A stretch of 64,000 nt of DNA, taken from positions 2,046,001 to 2,110,000 of the forward strand of contig NZ_CP053660.1 in assembly GCF_013177455.1 (NCBI RefSeq), given 5' to 3'. Source of the stretch: Nocardioides marmotae. GTDB lineage: Bacteria > Actinomycetota > Actinomycetes > Propionibacteriales > Nocardioidaceae. Shown here one piece after another: positions 58,447-64,000 of the stretch (its first letter is position 1; every line of letters starts with the position of its first letter). The translations under genes were made by a program, and so were the position numbers. The notes beneath the pieces are model-generated. The model worked only from the letters and a program-made list of their open reading frames with translations, made no database searches and was not told where the DNA came from.

Positions 58447-59901
58447 CCACCGCTCCGCCCGCACGCCCCAGCGGTCCAGCTCGGCGAGCACGGCGGCGGC
58501 CAGCGCCTCGTCGTCGGCCACCCGGTCGGGATCCATGCCGGCGAAGGAGACGGTCGCCCGGCCCCCGGTGGTGCACATCCAGGCGGCGACGCCCCCGCCC
58601 GAGGCCCGCACCTCGGCCGCGCCCGCCCCGACCTGGTGGGCGATCGCGGTGACCGAGCGGGCGGGGAGGCCCGCCGCCCGGACGAACCCGTCGGGCAGCT
58701 CGCCGACGTTGGAGGCGAGCGCGGCGGCGACCGGCGGCTGCGGCAGCCGGCCGACGACGGCGTCCGGCAGCATCTGCACCAGGGCCAGCGGCACCGGCTC
58801 GGCGGCGGCGGCCGCCTGGGCCAGCCGGCGGTAGGCGTCCTTGCAGGCGGCGCGGACGGCGGTCAGGTCCAGGGCAGCGGGGTCCTCGGGGACGGCGGGG
58901 TCGGCGCTCGGGGCGGGGGAGATGCTCGCCCGGGCGATCCGGGTGGCGTTGGCCCGCAGGTCGCCGGGCTCGCGGGTGGCGACCGGCAGCGCGACCGGGA
59001 TCGGTGCGTCGGTTCCGCGCAGCCGCGCGGCGACCCCGGCGACCAGCGCCACGAACCAGGTGTTCGGCGTGCCGCCGTGCCGGGCCGCGACGTCGGCGAC
59101 CTCGACCGCGGACACCTCGGCGACCGCCAGCGGGGTGGTCCAGTCCACCCCGGGGTTCGCGGTCGGCGATGCCCCGGGGGCATCCGGTCGGCTCGGAGTG
59201 GGCATCGCGGCGGGCGCGGGTGCGGGCGCGCTGGACCGACTGCCGCCGCCGCGGGGAAGTCGCGCGAGGCCCCAGCGCAGGACCTCGGCGACCTGGCCGG
59301 CCGCGTCGCGGACGTCGCCGGCCAGCGCCGGCAGCAGGGCGGGCCGGGGCGGCAGGACCAGCGGCGCGGACCGCTCGCCGGCCCGGGTCGCCGCGTCGAC
59401 CATCGCGCCACCGTCGGCGACGGCGTGCGAGACCACCAGCGACAGCAGCGACCCGCCGTCGGTGAGGGAGGCCGTCGCGACCGACCAGCCCCGGCCCGTG
59501 GTCGGGTCCAGGGGCACCGACCCGTGCCGGCGCAGCCAGGCCAGCGCCTCGCCCGGGGGCAGGGCGTCGGTGTGCTGGACGGCCGGCCGGTGGTCGGCGG
59601 CCGACCACCGGTCGCGGGCCGCGGGGACCAGCGCCCGGTCGACGCGGCGCGCCAGCCCGCCGGTGGCCAGCGCGTCGACGAGCGCCTCGACCGCGGCGGG
59701 CGCCAGCGCGGCGTCGTACCGCCAGGCGAGCTGGTTGTGCACCGGCGCCGCGAGGCCGCGGTGCCGCCGGAGGAACACGTCGTCGCCGAAGGAGGACCGC
59801 AGGACGGCGCCACCGTCGGCGCCGCGGGGCTGCTGGGAAGGGGTGGGAGGGGCTGGGGGACGGGTCGGGTGGGGGGTGCCAGAGGTCGTGGGGGCAGGCA
59901 T
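58444..59901 (-). CDS. PapA/condensation-like acyltransferase, paralogue
   Basis: A protein of 485 residues from ATG 59901 in the same superfamily as the product of 53857-55242. The motif is SHAVADGG with H159 and D163, again lacking the first His of HHxxxDG. A Pro/Ala/Ser-rich linker at about 225-245 separates the two CAT-like halves, and the N-terminal 30 residues are disordered. The start is uncertain: ATG 59901 has a distant GGAAGG, while ATG 59994 would add 31 residues. Divergent from the three condensation-fold genes. Confidence 0.72.
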   Translation of the reverse strand: MPAPTTSGTPHPTRPPAPPTPSQQPRGADGGAVLRSSFGDDVFLRRHRGLAAPVHNQLAWRYDAALAPAAVEALVDALATGGLARRVDRALVPAARDRWSAADHRPAVQHTDALPPGEALAWLRRHGSVPLDPTTGRGWSVATASLTDGGSLLSLVVSHAVADGGAMVDAATRAGERSAPLVLPPRPALLPALAGDVRDAAGQVAEVLRWGLARLPRGGGSRSSAPAPAPAAMPTPSRPDAPGASPTANPGVDWTTPLAVAEVSAVEVADVAARHGGTPNTWFVALVAGVAARLRGTDAPIPVALPVATREPGDLRANATRIARASISPAPSADPAVPEDPAALDLTAVRAACKDAYRRLAQAAAAAEPVPLALVQMLPDAVVGRLPQPPVAAALASNVGELPDGFVRAAGLPARSVTAIAHQVGAGAAEVRASGGGVAAWMCTTGGRATVSFAGMDPDRVADDEALAAAVLAELDRWGVRAERW

Positions 59902-59999
59902 CAGCCGGGCGGCCTTCCAGGTCGGTTCGGGCCTGCCAGGAGCACAGGACCCGGTGCACGCCTGTCCACCAGGGCGCCGTCCCACACCTGTCATGAGGC

Positions 60000-60013
60000 G
60001 TGATTCGAATCAC
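60000..60013 (+). promoter_or_regulatory. 14-bp palindrome in the divergent regulatory region
   Basis: GTGATTCGAATCAC is a perfect palindrome roughly midway between the divergent starts at 59901 and 60051, in the locally least GC-rich stretch. It is placed where a regulator could control both directions. Confidence 0.45.
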
Positions 60014-60043
60014 CCTTTCGGATGGTCTGGAACTCCGAAAGGG
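60013..60043 (+). promoter_or_regulatory. Hairpin that would sequester the ribosome site
   Basis: CCCTTTCGGA (60013-60022) and TCCGAAAGGG (60034-60043) form a perfect 10-bp stem with an 11-nt loop. The right arm contains the AAAGGG ribosome-binding sequence 7 nt before GTG 60051, so folding would hide it. May also be a protein-binding operator. Confidence 0.45.
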
Positions 60044-60050
60044 TCGACGC

Positions 60051-61460
60051 GTGGAATACACCGAACTGGATGCCTATCCGCTCTCGGGAGGGCGGCTGAC
60101 CACCTGGACCCCGGAAGTGGCGGCGCCCGCGTGGCGGGACGACCCGCGCGGCCTGTCCTGGGACCACGGTCAACACCTGCGGGGCGGCGAGACGGGCTCG
60201 TGGATCGGGTCCGTCCTGCGGCTGCCGGTGCGGTACGACAACGACACGGTCCGGCGGGGGTTACGCGCCTGGTTGATGCGCCACGAGGCGCTGCGCACGA
60301 CCGTTCTCCCGGCCGGGGACGGATGGGCCCGCCGGACGGCGGACGCCGACGACATCGACGTCGTGCCCGTCGAGCACGGGGAGCTCCCGGCCGAGGAGGT
60401 GCGCCGGCAGATCGAGCAGTGCTTCGCCACCGTCGCGCCGGGGCGCTGGCCGCACCTGCGGGTGGCCACGGTCGATCCCGGTGACGGCGGCGGTCTCGTG
60501 CTCGCCTTCGGCGCCGACCACAGCGTGATGGACGCCTACTCCCAGCTGCTCTGGTTCGGCGAGATCGCCCTGGCGCTCGAGCGGGTCGCGGCCGGCGACG
60601 CGGAGGAGGACTGCCTCGACGACACCATCGCCAGCTATGTCGACCACAGCGCGACCGACCGGGCCACCGGCGACGCCGTCGGCCCCGACCACGCCGTCGT
60701 CGAGCGCTGGCGCACGCTGTTCGACGAGCACGGCGGGTTCCCGGCCTACCCCGACACCGACCTCGCCCGCGGCGCCGGCCCCGCCCGCCAGCACAGCACG
60801 TCGACCTGGGTCGCCACCGCGTCCGAGGCCGACCGCCTCGGCGAGGTGTGCCGCGCCGCCGGCGCCGGCACGCAGACCGGGGCGCTGGCCCTCTTCTCCC
60901 TCGCGGTGCGCCGCCTGCTGGGCGCCGAGCGGCTCTCCTACGTGCTGCCGCTGCACACCCGGCACGACCCCGGCCACGCCTCGTCGGTCGGGTGGTACGT
61001 CGGCTGCGCGCCCCTCACCGTCGACCTCGCCGGCACCACGGGGCTGACCGGGGCGCTCGCCCGGGTCGAGTCCGCGGTCCGCGCCGCCAAGCCCTGCGCC
61101 CGCATCCCGCTCCCGCGCGTCGCCGACCTGCTCGGCACCGACGACCACCCGCACCTGGTGGTCTCCTTCGTCGACACCCGGTACGTGCCCGGCTCCCGGC
61201 ACTGGCCGGAGTGGGAGGCCCGCGCCCTGCGCAGCCCGGCCCACGCCGACGACGAGGTCTACCTCTGGCTGGTGCGCAGCCACCTCGGCCTGAGCGTCTC
61301 CACCCGGTTCCCCGCCACCGACGCCGCGGCCGCGGCGATGGCGCGGCTGCTCGACGCCCTGCGCGAGGGGGTCCTGGACGCGATCGAGCCCGCCGAGCCC
61401 GCCGAGCCCGCCGAGCCCGCCGGGGTCGGCGGGGTCGCCGCCGAGGCGGTGTACGCATGA
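60051..61460 (+). CDS. Stand-alone condensation-fold acyltransferase A
   Basis: A 469-residue condensation-domain-like protein, the first of three in tandem. The active-site motif is ADHSVMDAYS (H157, D161), so the usual HHxxxDG is replaced by DHxxxDA. A second conserved block, SSVGWYVGCAPLTVDL, matches the latch region of condensation/PapA enzymes. The C-terminal AEPAEPAEP tail is a codon-repeat linker. GTG 60051 (AAAGGG 7 nt upstream) is preferred to GTG 60000, which lies inside a palindrome. Predicted to transfer an acyl or aminoacyl group; donor unknown. Confidence 0.75.
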   Translation: MEYTELDAYPLSGGRLTTWTPEVAAPAWRDDPRGLSWDHGQHLRGGETGSWIGSVLRLPVRYDNDTVRRGLRAWLMRHEALRTTVLPAGDGWARRTADADDIDVVPVEHGELPAEEVRRQIEQCFATVAPGRWPHLRVATVDPGDGGGLVLAFGADHSVMDAYSQLLWFGEIALALERVAAGDAEEDCLDDTIASYVDHSATDRATGDAVGPDHAVVERWRTLFDEHGGFPAYPDTDLARGAGPARQHSTSTWVATASEADRLGEVCRAAGAGTQTGALALFSLAVRRLLGAERLSYVLPLHTRHDPGHASSVGWYVGCAPLTVDLAGTTGLTGALARVESAVRAAKPCARIPLPRVADLLGTDDHPHLVVSFVDTRYVPGSRHWPEWEARALRSPAHADDEVYLWLVRSHLGLSVSTRFPATDAAAAAMARLLDALREGVLDAIEPAEPAEPAEPAGVGGVAAEAVYA

Positions 61461-62950
61461 GGCTCGCCGGGCTCGACACCTGGCGGCCCGCCCCGGGCCG
61501 GCTGGTCCGGATCGCGCCGACCCCCGCGTCGGCCGCTGCCGCGGCGGCGGCACCGGTCCACGCCGGCCCGCCGTCGTACCTCCAGGCCGACCACCTGCGC
61601 GCCTACGCCGCCCTCGCCGCGCGCGGCGGCACCCACCGGGCGTGGACCGGCGTGGCGACGACCCTCGACGGGCCCCTCGAGGCCGCGGCGCTGTGCCGCG
61701 CGCTCGAGCGGTTCCTGGCCCGCCACGAGGGCATGCGGACCTGGTTCGACCTCGGCGGCGTCCCAGACGGCGGCGCACCCGTCCGGCACCTGGTCCCGGC
61801 CGCGGACGTCGCGCTGGAGGCCCAGCCGCTCGAGGGCCCCGCCGGCGACGGCTCGGCCGGAGACGAGGAGTGGCAGGACGCGGTGCACCGGTTGCTGGTC
61901 GACCTGTTCACCGAGACCTGCCGCCCCGACGCGTGGCCCGGCTTCGCGCTGGTCGTGGTCGAGGGGCCGGACTCCTTCGGGCTGGTGTGGGCCTGCGACC
62001 ACGCCTTCACCGATGCCGCCTCCCAGATCATGCTCGCCGCCGAGCTCGGGGCGCTGTACGAGGCCGAAGCGGGCCGCGGCGCCGACCCCGCGCCCGAGCC
62101 GCCGGAGCCGGCCGCGCCGTCGGAGCCGGTCGGGAGCTTCCTGGCCCACGTCGCGGCCGAGCGCGCCGCCGGCGAGGAGTACGACGCCGGGTCGCCCGAG
62201 GTCGCCGGCTGGGTCTCCTCGGTGGCGGCCCACGGCGGGCTGCTGCCCCGCTTCCCGCTCGACCTCGGGCTGGCGCCGGGGGAGACCGCGCCGGTCCGGC
62301 TGCGCTCGGCCGACCTGCTCACCGGGGCCGAGGTCGAGGCGCTCGACCGGGTCTGCGCCGCGGCCGGCGCCCGCACGACCGGCGGGGTCTTCGCCGCGCT
62401 GGGCGCGACCGAGCGGGCGCTGACCGGCGTCGACGACCAGCTGCTGCTCACCGTGCTCGGCACCCGCCGGGGCGAGCACGTGACGGCCCAGGGCTGGTAC
62501 TGCACCTTCGGGCCGGTCGACTTCTCCCTGGCCGGTCTCGACGGCTTCGGCGCGGCTGCGGCGGCCGCGCAGGCCGGGTTCGAGCGCGCGAAGCGGCTCG
62601 GCCGGGCACCCGTGCCGCTCGTGCTGGAGACGCTGGTGCGCTCCGGCACGACGCCCGCGGAGTCCCTGGGCAGCCCGCAGCTGGTCTCCTTCCTCGACCT
62701 GCGCTGGTTCCCCGGCGTCGGGACGCCCGGTCACGACCGGGGCCTGCACTTCACCGGCGAGGGCCGCACCGGCAACGCCTCGATGTGGGTCAACCGCGAC
62801 GCCGAGCGCCTCCACGTCGTCGCGCAGACCCCCGACACGGCCGAGGCCGCCGCGGCGGTGACCCGCTACTTCGAGGTGCTGCGCGAGGTGCTCGTCGCGG
62901 CGACGCACGACCGGCTGCTGGAGCCCGCCGGTGCACGTCACGACCGCTGA
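61457..62950 (+). CDS. Stand-alone condensation-fold acyltransferase B
   Basis: A 497-residue relative of the preceding protein, coupled to it by ATGA. The motif reads CDHAFTDAAS (H182, D186), again DHxxxDA. The second block is TAQGWYCTFGPVDF. The N-terminal 40 residues are Ala/Pro-rich. The three proteins diverge strongly in sequence, so they are not recent copies and probably act on different substrates or steps. Confidence 0.75.
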   Translation: MRLAGLDTWRPAPGRLVRIAPTPASAAAAAAAPVHAGPPSYLQADHLRAYAALAARGGTHRAWTGVATTLDGPLEAAALCRALERFLARHEGMRTWFDLGGVPDGGAPVRHLVPAADVALEAQPLEGPAGDGSAGDEEWQDAVHRLLVDLFTETCRPDAWPGFALVVVEGPDSFGLVWACDHAFTDAASQIMLAAELGALYEAEAGRGADPAPEPPEPAAPSEPVGSFLAHVAAERAAGEEYDAGSPEVAGWVSSVAAHGGLLPRFPLDLGLAPGETAPVRLRSADLLTGAEVEALDRVCAAAGARTTGGVFAALGATERALTGVDDQLLLTVLGTRRGEHVTAQGWYCTFGPVDFSLAGLDGFGAAAAAAQAGFERAKRLGRAPVPLVLETLVRSGTTPAESLGSPQLVSFLDLRWFPGVGTPGHDRGLHFTGEGRTGNASMWVNRDAERLHVVAQTPDTAEAAAAVTRYFEVLREVLVAATHDRLLEPAGARHDR

Positions 62951-64000
62951 CCTGTGGGACCTCGCGCCGGGCCGGGTGCTCACCTGGCACGCCGAGGTGT
63001 CCGGCCCGGCACCCGGCTCGGGCGAGGTGGTCCCGCTCTCGGTCAACCAGCGCCACCACCTCGCCGCCGCGGCGGGCGGTGAGCCGTCGGTCTGGCTGGC
63101 GGGGGCCTTCGAGGTCGACGGCCCCGTCGACGCCGAGGCCCTCGCCGGGGCGGTCGCGGACCTGCTCGCCCGCCACGACACGCTTCAGACCGCGGCCGCG
63201 GTCGTGGACGGCGCGCCGGTGGGCCGCCGGGTCGATCCCGCGAGGGTCGGCTGGCGCTGCCGCGAGGTCGCCCACCCCGCCAACCTCGAGGAGACCCGGG
63301 CACTGGTGCAGGCCGTGCTCGACGCCGGCTGCGCGCCGTTCACCTACCCCGCGTTCACCCCGGTCGCCGTCTCCCGCCCCGGCCGCTCGACGATCGTGCT
63401 CGGGCTCGACCACCTGCACGCCGACGCGTGCTCGGTCGCGGTCGTCGTCGACGAGCTCCACGAGCGGTACGTCGCCCGGCGCGACGGCCGCCCGCCGGCC
63501 CCCGCCCGCCCGGCGGCCCGCTTCACCGAGGTGGCCGCGGACGGCACCTCGCCGGTGCCGGACGACGACCCCCGCCTGGCCGCGTGGTTGGCGTTCCTGG
63601 AGCGCCGCGGCAACCGGCTGCCGACGTTCCCGCTGCCGCTGGGCCTGCCGCCGGGGGAGCGGCTGCCCCAGGCCACCCGCGTCGGTCCGCTGCTCGACCG
63701 CGAGGACACCGCCGTCCTGCGGGCCGCCGCCGTCGGCCGCGGCGTCTCGCCGTTCGCGCTGGCGCTGGCCGCCTTCGCCGGGGCGGTCGGCGACCTCGGC
63801 GGCCCCGCCGAGCTGCCCCTGTTGCTTCCCGTCAGCACGCGGCGTACCGACGCCGAGCGGCACGCGCTCGGCTGGTTCACCTCGACCGTGCCGCTCGAGG
63901 TGCGGGCCGGTGACGACCCGGTGGCCGTGGGCCGTGACCTGCGCGCGGCGGTCGGGCTCGCCGCCATCCCGCTCGAGCAGGTGCTCGCCGCCCTGCCCGC
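62931..64000 (+). CDS. Stand-alone condensation-fold acyltransferase C, 3' end outside window
   Basis: The frame is open to the right edge, giving about 356 residues. The motif is LDHLHADACS (H161, D165), once more DHxxxDA, and ALGWFTSTVPLEV is the second conserved block. Also RHDTLQT near 81 resembles the RHExLRT core of condensation domains. GTG 62931 has GGAG 7 nt upstream and lies 20 nt inside the previous gene. The cluster therefore extends beyond the window. Confidence 0.75.
   Translation, partial: MHVTTADLWDLAPGRVLTWHAEVSGPAPGSGEVVPLSVNQRHHLAAAAGGEPSVWLAGAFEVDGPVDAEALAGAVADLLARHDTLQTAAAVVDGAPVGRRVDPARVGWRCREVAHPANLEETRALVQAVLDAGCAPFTYPAFTPVAVSRPGRSTIVLGLDHLHADACSVAVVVDELHERYVARRDGRPPAPARPAARFTEVAADGTSPVPDDDPRLAAWLAFLERRGNRLPTFPLPLGLPPGERLPQATRVGPLLDREDTAVLRAAAVGRGVSPFALALAAFAGAVGDLGGPAELPLLLPVSTRRTDAERHALGWFTSTVPLEVRAGDDPVAVGRDLRAAVGLAAIPLEQVLAALP

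Overview
The window is a gene-dense, very GC-rich (about 70% or more by eye) actinobacterial chromosome segment. GTG starts are abundant, 4-nt ATGA/GTGA start-stop overlaps are common, and many genes look leaderless (TANNNT box 6-10 nt before the start codon). The suf operon order, the ctaA/ABC, ABC-F, echA-like and fabG-fabI blocks, the acVLRF1 gene and the aromatic-free membrane genes fit a Propionibacteriales member such as Nocardioides; that genus call is an inference. No rRNA, tRNA, CRISPR, phage or classical insertion sequence was seen, and no gap between genes exceeds 300 bases.

Layout. 1-4.07 kb: a translationally coupled surface-glycan set (GT2, polysaccharide deacetylase, GT2, GT4) cut by the left edge. 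4-6.7 kb (minus): ctaA/COX15 heme A synthase with an ABC-2 exporter. 6.7-10.1 kb: two small membrane proteins, then on the minus strand a GDPD, a PAP2-type enzyme and a LPG-synthase-like membrane protein. 10.27-18.2 kb: the complete Fe-S assembly operon sufR-B-D-Rieske-C-S-U-T, running on into an ASCH protein and an acVLRF1 ribosome-rescue hydrolase. 18.2-25.6 kb: APH-like kinase, zinc metallopeptidase, ABC-F, crotonase, ABC exporter and an atypical SDR. 25.5-30.5 kb: SURF1, moaA, small proteins, dodecin, fabG-fabI and a SixA-type phosphatase.

30.5-31.8 kb: a lone AbiEi-like/DUF559 nuclease-fold gene bracketed by a pair of inverted, highly structured repeats. 31.8-41.6 kb: serB, an NTF2-VOC fusion, an ABC ATPase, NfeD plus SPFH, a TSUP carrier, a lipase-like hydrolase, a second GDPD, a nitroreductase and an APH-like kinase that may start at CTG. 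41.6-47.9 kb (minus): a permease, glutamine-synthetase-like, aldehyde dehydrogenase, SDR, gamma-glutamyl hydrolase and GNAT series that fits glutamylation-dependent amine (ethanolamine or polyamine) catabolism. 48-53.8 kb: thioesterase, and a PP2C phosphatase coupled to an FtsX-like ABC system with two ATPases.

53.8-64 kb: the most unusual region. Two paralogous PapA/condensation-like acyltransferases, a DrrAB-like exporter, a GT1 glycosyltransferase and three tandem stand-alone condensation-fold proteins with a variant DHxxxDA active-site motif (the last cut by the right edge). Together they suggest a gene cluster that makes and exports an acylated glycolipid or glycosylated lipid. The central part (4-30 kb) keeps the gene content seen around Rv1456c-Rv1484 of Mycobacterium tuberculosis, whereas the flanking blocks look lineage-specific.
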